Shown: positions 27,969 to 37,927 of the stretch, piece by piece | How the letters are laid out: each line of letters starts with the position of its first letter | Numbering within the stretch: position 1 is the first letter of the stretch | Origin: Bradyrhizobium sp. 186 | Lineage (GTDB): Bacteria > Pseudomonadota > Alphaproteobacteria > Rhizobiales > Xanthobacteraceae | DNA length: 64,000 nucleotides | Reading direction: 5' to 3' | NCBI RefSeq assembly: GCF_023101685.1 | Contig: NZ_CP082164.1 | Location: 4,278,001-4,342,000 of the forward strand | The notes under the pieces: model-generated | Databases searched by the model: none | What the model was told of the DNA's origin: nothing | The model's input: only the letters and a program-made list of their open reading frames with translations | Program-made: the position numbers and the translations under genes

Positions 27969-29447
27969 GAGCCTGTCCGAGTAATCGGATTTTTCTCGAC
28001 GAAGCACAAGCGTCGTGATTCAAACGGCGGATGAGCAAGACATTTCGTCCTTGGGACGTTGATCAGGTTTGGCTGCTGCCGCCGTCGGTCCAGGATTTGG
28101 TGCCTCCCGGGCACGTGGCCCACTTTGTTCGCGACACGGTTCGCACGGGTTTGGACCTGTCGGCGATCATGGATGCCTACGACGAGGAGCGCGGCTTTCC
28201 GCCCTATCATCCTGGCATGATGGTGGCGCTGCTGCTTTATGCTTACAGCCAGGGGATCTACTCGTCGCGCAGGATCGCTCGGGGCTGCGAGGAGCGGCTG
28301 GATTTTGCGGCAGTAACGGGGATGCAGCGTCCGGACTTCCGCACGATCAGCGAGTTCCGCAAGCGCCATCTGGCCGCGCTATCGGGCCTGTTCCGGCAGG
28401 TCTTGAAGCTGTGCCGCGAGGCCGGCCTTGTGAAGCTTGGCCATGTGGCGCTCGATGGCACCAAGATCAAGGCCAATGCCGGGATCAACAAGGCGATGAG
28501 CTATGGCCGGATGAAAGAGGCCGAACCGAGGCTTGCTGCCGAAGTCCAACGCTGGTTCGCCGAAGCCGCTCAGACCGACAAGGCCGAGGACCGCCAGTTC
28601 GGAGCCTTGAAGCGCGGCGACGAGATGCCGGACTGGATGGCCAATAAAGAGAAGCGGCTCGAGAAGATCCGGGCCGCCAAGGCCGCGCTGGAAGCCGAAG
28701 CCAAGGCTGCTGCCGAAACCAAAGCCGCCTCGAAGCCGGACGACGACGGCTCCGGCGACGGCGGCAGGGGCCGGCCGGGACGCAAGTCCAAGCCTGTCAC
28801 GGCAGAGCCGAGCGACAAGGCGCAACGCAACTTCACCGATCCCGACAGCCGCGTGATGCCGACCAAAAACGGCTTCATCCAGGGCTACAACGCACAGGCC
28901 GCCGTCGATGGCGCCCATCAGATCATCGTGGCGCACACGCTGACCAACTCGCCGAGCGATCAGGCGCAGCTCGCACCCTTGCTCGATGCCATCAAAGCCA
29001 ATCTCGGGACGAACCCGGATGAAGCATCGGCCGATGCGGGCTATTGCTCGCAAGCCAATCTTCGCACGCTCGTTCGACGCCGGATCGAGGGCTACGTCGC
29101 CACTGGACGGCAAAAGCACGGCACCAAGGCGGCCACGGCAAAAAGGAAGCTCAAATCCGGCACGCTGATCGCCAGAATGAGCACAAAGCTCAAGCGCGCA
29201 GGCTATCGAAGCCGGTATCGATTGCGAAAACAGATCGTCGAGCCCGTCTTCGGCCAGATCAAGCAGGCAAGAGGCTTCCGCCAGTTCCTCCTGCGCGGCA
29301 TCGACAAGGTCAAAGCCGAATGGGCCATGATCTGCACCGCCCACAACCTCACAAAACTCGCAGCAGTACGCTAAGGAGAAACTTGTCTCCAAAAAAACGC
29401 TCAGAACTCGATTCGCTTGATCCCAAGTCCATTACCGGGACAGGCTC
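27969..29447 (+). mobile_element. IS1182-family insertion sequence, 1479 bp
   Basis: Inverted ends GAGCCTGTCCGAGTAAT (left) and GAGCCTGTCCCGGTAAT (right, read inwards) bound the element. The palindromic tetramer CTAG is duplicated at 27965-27968 and 29448-29451, the target type expected of IS1182 relatives. The single transposase frame is intact, so the element may still move. Confidence 0.92.
28031..29374 (+). CDS. IS1182-family transposase
   Basis: A 447-residue DDE transposase starting MSKTFRPWDVDQVWLLPPSV. The DUF772-type N-terminal part has YHPGMMVALLLYAYSQGIYS and RPDFRTISEFRKRH. The catalytic Asp follows in HVALDGTKIKANA, with ADAGYCSQANL downstream and a C-terminal REVEPVFGQIK-like Glu motif (KQIVEPVFGQIKQARGFRQF). 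A central Ala/Lys-rich coiled segment (about 205-265) separates the domains, as is usual in the family. The frame is uninterrupted. Confidence 0.95.
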   Translation: MSKTFRPWDVDQVWLLPPSVQDLVPPGHVAHFVRDTVRTGLDLSAIMDAYDEERGFPPYHPGMMVALLLYAYSQGIYSSRRIARGCEERLDFAAVTGMQRPDFRTISEFRKRHLAALSGLFRQVLKLCREAGLVKLGHVALDGTKIKANAGINKAMSYGRMKEAEPRLAAEVQRWFAEAAQTDKAEDRQFGALKRGDEMPDWMANKEKRLEKIRAAKAALEAEAKAAAETKAASKPDDDGSGDGGRGRPGRKSKPVTAEPSDKAQRNFTDPDSRVMPTKNGFIQGYNAQAAVDGAHQIIVAHTLTNSPSDQAQLAPLLDAIKANLGTNPDEASADAGYCSQANLRTLVRRRIEGYVATGRQKHGTKAATAKRKLKSGTLIARMSTKLKRAGYRSRYRLRKQIVEPVFGQIKQARGFRQFLLRGIDKVKAEWAMICTAHNLTKLAAVR

Positions 29448-29451
29448 CTAG

Positions 29452-30114
29452 ATTGGGTCACGTCGTTGCCCAATGAGCAGACGTTTGTCGGCCTCGCTGG
29501 CACATCCCTTCGGTGCAGATAGTGCTTCAATCGAATCGGGCGGTTATCGATGGCCACAGTCGAGGGTCCTGCCGACGCATGCCATGTCTCAAATGGGTCA
29601 GGAGGCGATCTCATAGGAGGGTTCGCTTCTGGCGGCGCAAAGCGGACATTCGCCAAGCGGCTGACGTCGGTTAAGTGCCCAGGAAGAGACATGGCGCGCG
29701 CGGCTTGACTGTGAGTGGGTCGCGACGGCGGAAGTGCTCCGCGACGTGGCTGGCGGGCGCGGACCGTGAAAGATGCAAGCTCTTGAAGATCGCTGGTGGT
29801 TGCGCGATAATCTGCTGCTGGACGGCGCGTCGCTCCGCAGTCCGCGCGAGGATGCGGAGGCATCCAGTACAGGCCTTAATTGCCGTCGCGATCCGCTCGG
29901 CCAAGCCTCACGTCCCGACCTCATGCGGCTGCTGCGCCTCAGCTCTGTCCGGATGCAAGGACTCACTGTGATGTTGCAGTTTGGCACGCCGGCCGCAGCG
30001 TCGGCTGCCTCCGCTTGGTGACCGTCGCGGCCACCGACCACCAGACGGTCCCCGACGCTTTAGGGCGAGCGGTGGATTTGAGAGGTCAACCCATTGGTCG
30101 AGGGAGGATGTGCT
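29452..30114. other. Intergenic relic region upstream of the amidase
   Basis: About 660 bases without a recognised gene. It contains the second clear copy of the GCGCAAAGCGGACATT block (29634-29680). Frames on both strands are compositionally biased but match no family I know. Confidence 0.45.
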
Positions 30115-31770
30115 ATGAGAGCCTCGCCAGACTATTCGCGTCGTCGCTTCCTTCATGCCGGCGCGGCCGGCGCAGCAGCAACCGTTGTCGCCGCGGCGAC
30201 AACGCCCGTTCGTGCGGCCGCCGAGGCGGGTACGCAACCGCTACCCTCGACGGCGACGGCGCCGCGGATTCTGCGCAAGCCACCGCTGCCTGAATTGGAG
30301 CGCATCGCCAAATCCTACAACTTGGCTCTCAGCCGCGACGATCTGATGTCGTTCCGCAACCTCATGGACGGCGTGCTCGCGTCGTACCGTCGCCTGGACC
30401 AGTTCGCGGAGCCGACATTGGTGGTGAAGTACCCGCGGGACGCGGGGTTCCGCCCAGGGGCCTCGGACAATCGACTCAACGCTTGGTACTGGAGATGCTC
30501 AATCAAAGGCGCAACTTCGGGGCCTCTCGCGGGCAAGAAAATCGCCATCAAAGACAATGTGTGCGTTGCCGGTATCCCGATGATGAACGGTTCCAACGTG
30601 CTGGAGGGCTACGTCCCTGACGTGGACGCAACCATTGTGACCCGCATCCTCGATGCCGGTGGAGAGATCATCGGCAAGGCCGTGTGCGAGCATCTTTGCT
30701 TCTCGGGCGGTAGCCATACCTCCGACACAGGGCCCGTACTCAATCCGCACGATCCGAAGCGATCTGCCGGCGGTTCCTCCAGCGGCAGCGCGGCGCTCGT
30801 CGTCGCCGGCGAGTGCGACATGGCCATCGGAGGCGACCAGGGAGGGTCGATCCGAATTCCCAGCTCTTTCTGCGGAGCGGTTGGTCACAAGCCCACCCAC
30901 GGGCTTGTGCCATACACCGGTGTCTTCCCCATTGAATTAACACTTGATCATACCGGGCCCATTGCTCGTACCGCCGGCGATGCCGCCCGGCTTCTCGAGG
31001 TGCTCGCCGGAGCTGACGGCCTCGACCCGCGCCAACCGGCGGGACTGCGTACGGAAGCGTATACCAAGCAGCTCACCGGAGACGCCCGCGGCCTGCGGAT
31101 CGGGATCGTCAAGGAAGGGTTTGGCTGGCCCAATTCCGAGCCCGATGTCGACGCCATGGTACGCGAGGCGGCACAGCGCTTGACGCGAGCGGGGGGAGTC
31201 GTGAGCGAGGTATCGATCCCCCTCCACCGCGACGGCATCCATATCTGGAACGCTATCGCCGTCGAGGGCGCCACGGCGCTGATGGTCGCGGGCAACAGCA
31301 TGGGAACCAACTGGAAAGGGCACTACACGACTTCGCTGCTGGACTTCTACGGCCGGAGCCGGCGGGTGCGCGCCAACGACCTTTCGGAGACCGTCAAGCT
31401 CGTTGTCCTGCTCGGCCAGTACATGCAGGACAATTACCAGGGCCGCTACTACGCGAAGGCCCAAAACCTCGCGCGCGTGCTACGCGCCGCCTACGACGAG
31501 CAACTCAAAGGCGTCGATCTCCTGCTCATGCCGACGTTACCTTTGAAGGCCACGCTACTCCCACCGCCGGACGCGAGCCGCGAGGACTACGTTGCGCGGG
31601 CACTCGAGATGATTTCCAACACTTGCCCGTTCGACGTCACTGGCCATCCTGCCGCCACGGTTCCGGCAGGCATGTCGGCAGGGCTCCCTGTTGGCATGAT
31701 GCTGGTTGGACGCCACTGGGAGGACGGCACGGTGTTGCGTGCGGCTGACGCGTTCCAGATCGTCGGGTAG
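30115..31770 (+). CDS. Tat-exported amidase-signature hydrolase
   Basis: A 551-residue amidase-signature enzyme. Residues 1-40 are a Tat signal (YSRRRFLHAG, Ala-rich core, VRAAAE). The Ser-cisSer-Lys triad is visible: Lys in KIAIKDNVC, cis-Ser in SAGGSSSGSAA and the nucleophile in GGDQGGSIRIPSSFCG. The C-terminal half (FDVTGHPAATVPAGMSAGLP) is like amidases acting on aliphatic or aromatic amides. I start at ATG 30115 with GGGAGG 8 bases upstream, not at TTG 30094. Export suggests it hydrolyses amides in the periplasm. A formamidase relic lies nearby. Confidence 0.92.
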   Translation: MRASPDYSRRRFLHAGAAGAAATVVAAATTPVRAAAEAGTQPLPSTATAPRILRKPPLPELERIAKSYNLALSRDDLMSFRNLMDGVLASYRRLDQFAEPTLVVKYPRDAGFRPGASDNRLNAWYWRCSIKGATSGPLAGKKIAIKDNVCVAGIPMMNGSNVLEGYVPDVDATIVTRILDAGGEIIGKAVCEHLCFSGGSHTSDTGPVLNPHDPKRSAGGSSSGSAALVVAGECDMAIGGDQGGSIRIPSSFCGAVGHKPTHGLVPYTGVFPIELTLDHTGPIARTAGDAARLLEVLAGADGLDPRQPAGLRTEAYTKQLTGDARGLRIGIVKEGFGWPNSEPDVDAMVREAAQRLTRAGGVVSEVSIPLHRDGIHIWNAIAVEGATALMVAGNSMGTNWKGHYTTSLLDFYGRSRRVRANDLSETVKLVVLLGQYMQDNYQGRYYAKAQNLARVLRAAYDEQLKGVDLLLMPTLPLKATLLPPPDASREDYVARALEMISNTCPFDVTGHPAATVPAGMSAGLPVGMMLVGRHWEDGTVLRAADAFQIVG

Positions 31771-31919
31771 ACACCAGCAGCGAATTGCCGGCTACGGCAC
31801 CGCCGAGGTCCAAGGTTCGGAAACAGGAGGCCCGCGAGCGACGCGGGCTGCCCAGACCTCGATGCCAGGCTCGTCTGCCGAATCTGGGCCTCATGCCAGG
31901 ATCATGAGGAGGTCAGGCC

Positions 31920-32276
31920 ATGGAGATCGAACGCACTACATTCGGCACCATCACGATTGACGGGAAGACCTATGAACACGACGTAATCATTCGTCTGTCC
32001 GGCGAAGTGGCAAGGCGGAAGAAGAAGCTGTCGAAGAAGTACTACGGCACCTCGCATGTCCTCTCGAAGGACGAAGCGAAGTTCGTCTTTGAAGACGGAT
32101 GCGAGCAGCTAATTCTTGGCTCGGGCCAGATGGGCAATGTGCACCTATCGCCGGAGGCTGAGGCGTACTTTGCGAAAAAGGGTTGCACGGTCCTGTTGCA
32201 GCCGACCCCTGAGGCGATCCATACGTTCAACGACTCGCGCGCGAAGAAGATCGGCCTTTTTCACGTTACCTGCTGA
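31920..32276 (+). CDS. Mth938/DUF498-type protein
   Basis: A 118-residue protein. The start (TTFGTITIDGKTYEHDVII), the middle (LILGSGQMGNVHLSPEAEAY) and the end (LLQPTPEAIHTFNDSRAKKI) match the DUF498/Mth938 fold, a family that includes the mitochondrial complex I assembly factor NDUFAF3. Its bacterial role is unclear. AGGAGG lies 10 bases before the ATG. It stands alone between the amidase and a formamidase relic. Confidence 0.8.
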   Translation: MEIERTTFGTITIDGKTYEHDVIIRLSGEVARRKKKLSKKYYGTSHVLSKDEAKFVFEDGCEQLILGSGQMGNVHLSPEAEAYFAKKGCTVLLQPTPEAIHTFNDSRAKKIGLFHVTC

Positions 32277-32868
32277 ATCGGGCCTGCCGAGACCCGAGTC
32301 CAAGATTGGTCGAATTCCGCTGACTAGATGCGGCGCGCCTGCGGTCAGCAGCGGAGAGAGGCATGGCGGGTCGAAGGGCTGTTGTGATACGTCCCTGCCT
32401 CGCGCGATTCTCGAGATCAGGTGCTTCAGTTATTTGGATTCCCGACTGGCCGCGGCGTTGTCGGGCGATTTCATGGGGTGGCTCCGCACGGCCTCGTTCG
32501 CGGATGAGTTCGATCATGTCGCGTAACGCAGCTTTGGCGGCGACGTCGAGATCCTCGTCGAATCTCATCGTGATCCAGGTGCCGGGCGTTTCGGCGCGAA
32601 GTGACTTGAGATGGAGATCGGAGCGGACATGGAAGTCGAACGGCCTCCGTCAGCGCGGCCTCAATCGCAGCATCGGAGCGCGTGGACATATCAAGGCGGT
32701 CTGAGCTGAATTACAGTCTGCATCCTCGAAGACTGCTACTGTAGAGCGAAGCTACGCCACCGTCGGTCGCCAGCTTTCTCATTTATACCAAGTGATACCC
32801 ACCAACGGGTTCGAGTCGGTCAAGCCGGGACTTGTAGGACTTTCGATCCGTTGTAATGTAGAGGACGC
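32277..32868. other. Intergenic region upstream of the acid-uptake operon
   Basis: Apart from the formamidase remnant at 32440-32690, no gene is seen. The last 160 bases, which include an AT-rich patch around 32780 (TTTATACCAAGTGATA), probably hold the promoter of the ligase-liv operon; I cannot pick -35 and -10 boxes with confidence. Confidence 0.4.
32440..32690 (-). pseudogene. Acetamidase/formamidase C-terminal remnant
   Basis: On the minus strand, frames join as F-D-F-H-V-R-S-D-L-H-L-K-S-L-R-A-E-T-P then WITMRFDEDLDVAAKAALRD and MIELIRER. This is characteristic of acetamidase/formamidase (FmdA/AmdA), where M-R-F-D-x-D-L-x-x-A precedes the end. The upstream part is frameshifted near 32640, and the downstream part loses similarity after about 32490. 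Confidence 0.65.
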
Positions 32869-34929
32869 ATGCGGAATCCGCATGGCTGCTTCCCCGAAGG
32901 GCAGCGTCACAATAAGCAGGCGCGAACCAACGTGCCGGTTTTTGGGATCGAGACCGACATGGCTGTTGGCGGATCGTTTGACACGTTCCCCAAGCTGCTG
33001 GCGCGAAATGCCGTGCAGTTTAGCAGCCGTCCTGCGTTTCGGCATAAGGATCTCGGCATCTGGCAGACGTGGACCTGGGCTCAGGTTGCAGAGATCGTGC
33101 GCGCTTACGCTGCGGGCTTGCATCGACTTGGATTGCAGCCTGGAGACACGATCGCCATCGTTGGTTCCAACCGGCCGAAGCTCTATTGGACCCTAATGGC
33201 AGCGCAAGCGCTGCGCGCGATTCCGGTTCCGGTCTATTCGGATGCGGTGGCCGACGAGCTTGCTTACGTCCTCGCTCACGCCGATGCGAAGTTTGTTGCA
33301 GCGCAAGATCAGGAGCAGGTCGACAAGGTCTTTTCTGTATCCGACCGGGTGCCGCATCTCGACAAGGTCGTTTATGACGAGCCGCGTGGCCTCGATGACT
33401 ACGACCACGACCGATTGATCGCAATCCGCGATGTCATCGAAGACGGCCGCGCCGCGCTTGCGGCCAGCGCGGCGCTCGGCAGGCAGGTCGATGAGTTCAT
33501 CCGGCAGGGTGAAGGTTCCGACATCTCGATCATCCTCTACACCTCGGGAACCACCGGCGCGTCGAAGGGCGTCATGCTGTCGGCGCGAGGCTGCATCGAT
33601 GCTGCGACTGATACCGTCGGGTTCGACAGCCTGACCGACAAGGACGTGGCGCTTGCCTACCTGCCGCTCGCCTGGGTTGGTGATCATTACCTCAACTATG
33701 CACAGGGCATTGTCGCTGGATTCTGCATGGCGTGTCCCGAGAGCGGTGAGACGATCGAGCAGGATCGGCGCGAGATCGGACCAACCTTCTATTTTGCCCC
33801 GCCGCGTGGTTTCGAGGCCATGCTGACGCGGGTGATGATCCGCATGGAGGACGCTGCAGCCATCAAGCGGCGCATGTTCAACTACTTCCTTGGCATTGCG
33901 CGGCGGTATGGCGAGTCGATTTTGACCGGAAAGTCGGTGCCACTGTCTGGCCGGCTGCTCTATGCGGTCGGGCGTTTGATGGTCTACGAGCCCCTCAAGA
34001 ACGTTCTTGGCCTGTCTCGCGTGCGCGTCGCCTATACGGCAGGTGAGGCCATCGGTCCGGATCTGTTCGCGTTCTACCGCTCGATCGGATTAAACCTGAA
34101 GCAACTGTATGGTCAGACCGAAGCGTTCCTTTACGTTACCTGCCAGCCTGACGGTGAGATCAACTCCGATACGGTCGGCTCGGCTGCACCGAACGTCGAC
34201 ATCCGCATTGCGGAAACAGGCGAGGTGCAGTTCCGCTCACCGGGCATGTTCGTCGGATACTTCAAGGATCAGGCGAAGACCGCGGAGGCCATGACGTCCG
34301 ACGGCTACGTCAAGACCGGCGACGCCGGTTTCTTCGACGAAAAGACTGGGCACCTGAAGATCATCGATCGCGCGAAGGATGTTGGTCGGCTGGCCGACGG
34401 CACGATGTTTGCGCCGAAGTATCTTGAGAACAAGTTGAAGTTTTTTCCCAACATCAAGGAAGCGGTCGTTTACGGCGACTGCAGAGATTTCGTTTGCGCC
34501 TTTCTTAATATCGACCCGGTCGCTGTGGCGAACTGGGCCGAACGCAACAACATCGCGTACGGTTCCTATCAGGATCTGGCGGAGCATCCGCTGGTTTACG
34601 ACATGGTGGCGAAAGATGTTGCCGAGGTGAACCGGTCTCTCTCGGAGGGAAAGGTACTGGCGGGCGCGCAGATTCGCCGCTTTCTCATTCTGCATAAGGA
34701 ACTCGACGCCGACGATGGCGAATTGACCCGCACTCAGAAAGTTCGCCGCGGGTTCATCGCCGAGCGCTATGCGCCACTGGTCACGGCGCTCTACGACGGT
34801 TCGCATGAAGCGGACATTTCCACCGAGGTCACTTTTGAGGATGGCCGCAAGGGCGTGATCGCGGCTCGGGTCAAGATCCGCGACCTGCAAACAATTGGTG
34901 CGACAGAACCTTTGGGGAAAGCCGCATGA
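32869..34929 (+). CDS. Long-chain-type AMP-forming acyl-CoA ligase
   Basis: A 686-residue ANL enzyme. The phosphate loop is ILYTSGTTGASKGVML (about residue 223), then YTAGEAIGPD and LYGQTEAFLYVT (A5), GDAGFFDEKTGHLKIIDRAKD (A7-A8), and KYLENKLKFFP. It resembles the large FadD15-type ligases often encoded with LIV transporters for aromatic or fatty acids. ATG 32869 has GAGGAC upstream; Met 31 (32959, MAVGGSFDTFPKLLARN) is an equally plausible start and is where similarity should begin. Its stop overlaps the livG start by 4 bases (ATGA), so the two are translationally coupled. Confidence 0.9.
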   Translation: MRNPHGCFPEGQRHNKQARTNVPVFGIETDMAVGGSFDTFPKLLARNAVQFSSRPAFRHKDLGIWQTWTWAQVAEIVRAYAAGLHRLGLQPGDTIAIVGSNRPKLYWTLMAAQALRAIPVPVYSDAVADELAYVLAHADAKFVAAQDQEQVDKVFSVSDRVPHLDKVVYDEPRGLDDYDHDRLIAIRDVIEDGRAALAASAALGRQVDEFIRQGEGSDISIILYTSGTTGASKGVMLSARGCIDAATDTVGFDSLTDKDVALAYLPLAWVGDHYLNYAQGIVAGFCMACPESGETIEQDRREIGPTFYFAPPRGFEAMLTRVMIRMEDAAAIKRRMFNYFLGIARRYGESILTGKSVPLSGRLLYAVGRLMVYEPLKNVLGLSRVRVAYTAGEAIGPDLFAFYRSIGLNLKQLYGQTEAFLYVTCQPDGEINSDTVGSAAPNVDIRIAETGEVQFRSPGMFVGYFKDQAKTAEAMTSDGYVKTGDAGFFDEKTGHLKIIDRAKDVGRLADGTMFAPKYLENKLKFFPNIKEAVVYGDCRDFVCAFLNIDPVAVANWAERNNIAYGSYQDLAEHPLVYDMVAKDVAEVNRSLSEGKVLAGAQIRRFLILHKELDADDGELTRTQKVRRGFIAERYAPLVTALYDGSHEADISTEVTFEDGRKGVIAARVKIRDLQTIGATEPLGKAA

Positions 34930-35711
34930 GGACGCCGGATACGAGCGAAATCTTGCTTCTGGTCCAGGGCGTATCGCTGACGTTTGGCGGCGTGAAAGCG
35001 CTGAGGGACGTTTCGTTTGACATCAGGAAAGGCGAAATTCGCGCCATCATAGGACCGAACGGCGCCGGAAAAACTTCGATGCTCAACGTCATCAACGGCT
35101 TCTATCATCCCAATCACGGCGCGATCACCTTCAAGGGACGGACCCGCGCCCAGATGCAGCCGTTCGAGGCGTCCCGTGGCGGCATCGCGCGCACCTTTCA
35201 AAACGTCGCACTGTTCAAGGGAATGAGCGCGCTCGACAATATTATGGCTGGCCGCACATTGAGGATGCGCCGAGGCCTTTTTTGGCAGATGCTGCGCTAC
35301 GGCCCTGCGCTGGCGGAGGAGATCGAGCATCGGCACCGGGTCGAGGAGATCATCGCTTTTTTGGAGATTGAGGCGATCCGCAAGGTGCCGGTTGCGCGTT
35401 TGCCGTATGGCCTGCAGAAACGCGTCGAACTCGGCCGCGCCCTTGCGATGGAGCCGGATCTGCTTCTCCTCGACGAGCCGATGGCAGGCATGAACCTCGA
35501 GGAGAAGGAGGACATGTCGCGGTTCATCATCGACGTGAACAATCATTACGGCACGACTATTGCGCTGATCGAGCACGACATGGCTGTGGTGATGGATCTC
35601 TCCCATCGCGTGGCGGTGCTCGATCATGGCGTGAAGATCGCTGACGGCACCCCGGATGAGGTCAAGAAGAATCAGGGCGTGATCGACGCCTATCTCGGCA
35701 TCGCGCATTAA
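34926..35711 (+). CDS. livG: LIV-type ABC transporter ATP-binding protein LivG
   Basis: A 261-residue ATPase. Walker A is GPNGAGKTSMLNV, the Q-loop follows in ARTFQNVALFKGM, and the signature is degenerate (LPYGLQKRVELGRAL, with YG for SG). Walker B is LLLLDEPMAGM and the H-loop LIEHDMAVVMD. The long insertion between Q-loop and signature is typical of LivG. The ATG overlaps the ligase stop, and the next gene follows 10 bases later. Confidence 0.93.
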   Translation: MRTPDTSEILLLVQGVSLTFGGVKALRDVSFDIRKGEIRAIIGPNGAGKTSMLNVINGFYHPNHGAITFKGRTRAQMQPFEASRGGIARTFQNVALFKGMSALDNIMAGRTLRMRRGLFWQMLRYGPALAEEIEHRHRVEEIIAFLEIEAIRKVPVARLPYGLQKRVELGRALAMEPDLLLLDEPMAGMNLEEKEDMSRFIIDVNNHYGTTIALIEHDMAVVMDLSHRVAVLDHGVKIADGTPDEVKKNQGVIDAYLGIAH

Positions 35712-35721
35712 GGAGCATTGC

Positions 35722-36651
35722 GTGATCGCGTTGGGTCAATTTCTTGAAGTGCTGATCGGCGGATTGATGTCCGGCGTGCTGTATTCGCTGGTCGCGCTCG
35801 GCTTCGTGCTGATCTTCAAAGCATCGGGCGTCTTTAACTTTGCGCAAGGCGCAATGGTCTTGCTCGCCGGGCTTGCGCTGGTTCGCTCGCTCGACCTACT
35901 GGTGGCCTGGGGCCTCTCGCTTTGGGCTGCGATCATCCTCGGCATAGGCTTCGCTGCCGTGATCATGGCGATAACGGCTTGGCTGATCGAGCGGTTGGTG
36001 ATCGGACCCCTTGTCAATCAGGACGCCCTCACGTTGTTCATGTCCACCATCGGCGTGACATTCATCCTCGAGGGTGCGGCGCAGATGATCTTCGGTTCCG
36101 ATGTTTACCCGTTGCGACTGTTCCCGACGGACGTCTGGCTCCTGTTCGAAAGTCAGTTTCCGGGTGGAATTCTGGTCAACAAGCTGGATGTCTGGGGCGG
36201 CTTTATCGCCGGCATTCTGGTTGCGGGCCTCGCGATATTCTTCCAGCGCACCAAGACCGGTCGCGCACTCAGGGCGGTTGCCGACGACCACTTGGCCGCT
36301 CAGTCGGTCGGGATTCCAATCAGCTGGATCTGGTTCGTGGTCTGGCTTGCTGCCGGTCTCGTTGCGCTGGTTGCGGCGACTGTGTGGGGTACCAAGCTGG
36401 GCGTACAGTTCTCCATTACCTTTCTCGCGCTGAAGGCCTTGCCGGTTCTCATCATCGGGGGCTTGACCTCCATTCCGGGAGCCATCGTCGGCGGGCTCAT
36501 TGTGGGGGCAGGCGAGAAGATCGCCGAGGTGTTCCTGGGGTCGCATATAGGTGGCGGCATCGAATATTGGTTCGCCTATGTGCTGGCGTTGGCAGTGCTG
36601 CTCGTGCGGCCGCAGGGGCTGTTTGGCGAGCGGATCATCGAACGTATCTGA
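35722..36651 (+). CDS. livH: LIV-type ABC transporter permease LivH
   Basis: A 309-residue membrane protein with about eight hydrophobic segments. LMSGVLYSLVALGFVLIFKA followed by GVFNFAQGAMV is the diagnostic LivH opening, and the C-terminal ALPVLIIGGLTSIPGAIVGG contains the conserved G-G-x-x-S-x-x-G-A-x-x-G-G. It starts at GTG 35722 with AGGAG upstream. It forms the membrane channel together with LivM. Confidence 0.95.
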   Translation: MIALGQFLEVLIGGLMSGVLYSLVALGFVLIFKASGVFNFAQGAMVLLAGLALVRSLDLLVAWGLSLWAAIILGIGFAAVIMAITAWLIERLVIGPLVNQDALTLFMSTIGVTFILEGAAQMIFGSDVYPLRLFPTDVWLLFESQFPGGILVNKLDVWGGFIAGILVAGLAIFFQRTKTGRALRAVADDHLAAQSVGIPISWIWFVVWLAAGLVALVAATVWGTKLGVQFSITFLALKALPVLIIGGLTSIPGAIVGGLIVGAGEKIAEVFLGSHIGGGIEYWFAYVLALAVLLVRPQGLFGERIIERI

Positions 36652-36666
36652 GACGAGGAGCCAGTT

Positions 36667-37794
36667 GTGCTTTATCGCGAGGCAGGCCAATTCAAAACGA
36701 CCTACGCGGAGGACATGGCGATCTTCCCGATCCGCCAGGATCGTATTGCGCTCTGTATCCTGCTCGGGATCGCCTTCATCGGGGTGCCGGTGCTGGCGAC
36801 TTTCCACATTTGGCCGTTCGCCAGCGAGTATCTGCTGTGGGCCATTCTGCTGCCCTTCCTGATCCTCGCGCTCGCCGCAATCGGCGCAAACGTTCTCGTC
36901 GGTTATTGCGGCCAGATCTCGCTCGGAAGCGGCGCGTTCATGGCCATCGGCGCCTATTCTGCCTACAAGCTGGGGACCGGCGTTCATATTCCGCTTGCCT
37001 GGCTTGGCTTCGCGATTTCGATCCCGCCGCTGCCCGTGCTGTCATCCATATTGCTGGGCGGGCTCACGGCGGCGATTGTCGGAATCCTCTTCGGTATCCC
37101 CAGTCTACGGATCAAGGGCCTTTATCTGGCGGTCGCAACGCTCGCAGCGCAGTTCTTCTTCGACTGGGTGTTCCTGCGGGTGCCATGGTTTACCAATTAC
37201 GCGCCCTCAGGGTCAGTCAATGCACCGGAACTGAATTTCTTCGGTCTGATTTTGCGTACGCCGATCGAGCGCTATCTGCTGTGCCTGATCTTCGTAACCG
37301 TGTTCGCGGTTCTGGCGAAGAACCTCGTTCGCGGCAATCTCGGCAGACAATGGATGGCAATCCGCGACATGGACATAGCCGCCGAGCTGATCGGCATCCG
37401 GCCACTCTACGCAAAGCTCACGGCTTTTGCGGTCTCTTCATTTATCATCGGCGTGGCGGGCGCACTCTGGGCGTTCGTCTATCTGGGCTCGTGGGAGCCG
37501 CTGGCCTTCTCGATCGACCGTTCGCTGCAGCTTCTGTTCATGGTGATCATCGGCGGGTTGGGATCGATCATGGGTTCGTTCGTCGGTGCGGCCTTTATCC
37601 TCATTCTGCCGATCATGCTGAACCGGATTCCAACCCAGCTCGGTGTGCCGCTGTCGACAGAGACGATTACTCATCTGGAATTCATCATCTTTGGATCGTT
37701 GATCTGCTATCTTCTCATCAAGGAGCCACACGGGTTTGCCCGGCTCATATCGATTGGCAAGGAGAAGCTCAGACTTTGGCCGTTTCCCTACTGA
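36667..37794 (+). CDS. livM: LIV-type ABC transporter permease LivM
   Basis: A 375-residue membrane protein, GTG start at 36667, 15 bases after livH. A polar N-terminal extension (about 30 residues) is followed by multiple membrane helices; LVGYCGQISLGSGAFMAIGA and FGIPSLRIKGLYLAVATLA are the LivM signatures, then VIIGGLGSIMGSFVGAAFI. It pairs with LivH. Confidence 0.95.
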   Translation: MLYREAGQFKTTYAEDMAIFPIRQDRIALCILLGIAFIGVPVLATFHIWPFASEYLLWAILLPFLILALAAIGANVLVGYCGQISLGSGAFMAIGAYSAYKLGTGVHIPLAWLGFAISIPPLPVLSSILLGGLTAAIVGILFGIPSLRIKGLYLAVATLAAQFFFDWVFLRVPWFTNYAPSGSVNAPELNFFGLILRTPIERYLLCLIFVTVFAVLAKNLVRGNLGRQWMAIRDMDIAAELIGIRPLYAKLTAFAVSSFIIGVAGALWAFVYLGSWEPLAFSIDRSLQLLFMVIIGGLGSIMGSFVGAAFILILPIMLNRIPTQLGVPLSTETITHLEFIIFGSLICYLLIKEPHGFARLISIGKEKLRLWPFPY

Positions 37795-37927
37795 AGGGGC
37801 GGTCAGTGCGACGGAAGCCGAAGATCGCAACGCGGAGCGGCGGTCGTTGGCAAAAGGAGGAAGGAAGCTCCGCAAAAATTAGACCCGGTACGGCAAAAAA
37901 ACCGGGCTGAATGAGGAGGACACCAAT

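Noticed and set aside
35922..37910. Large plus-strand frame of 662 codons overlapping livH and livM
   Set aside because: livH and livM in other frames have clear membrane and signature motifs; this frame does not.
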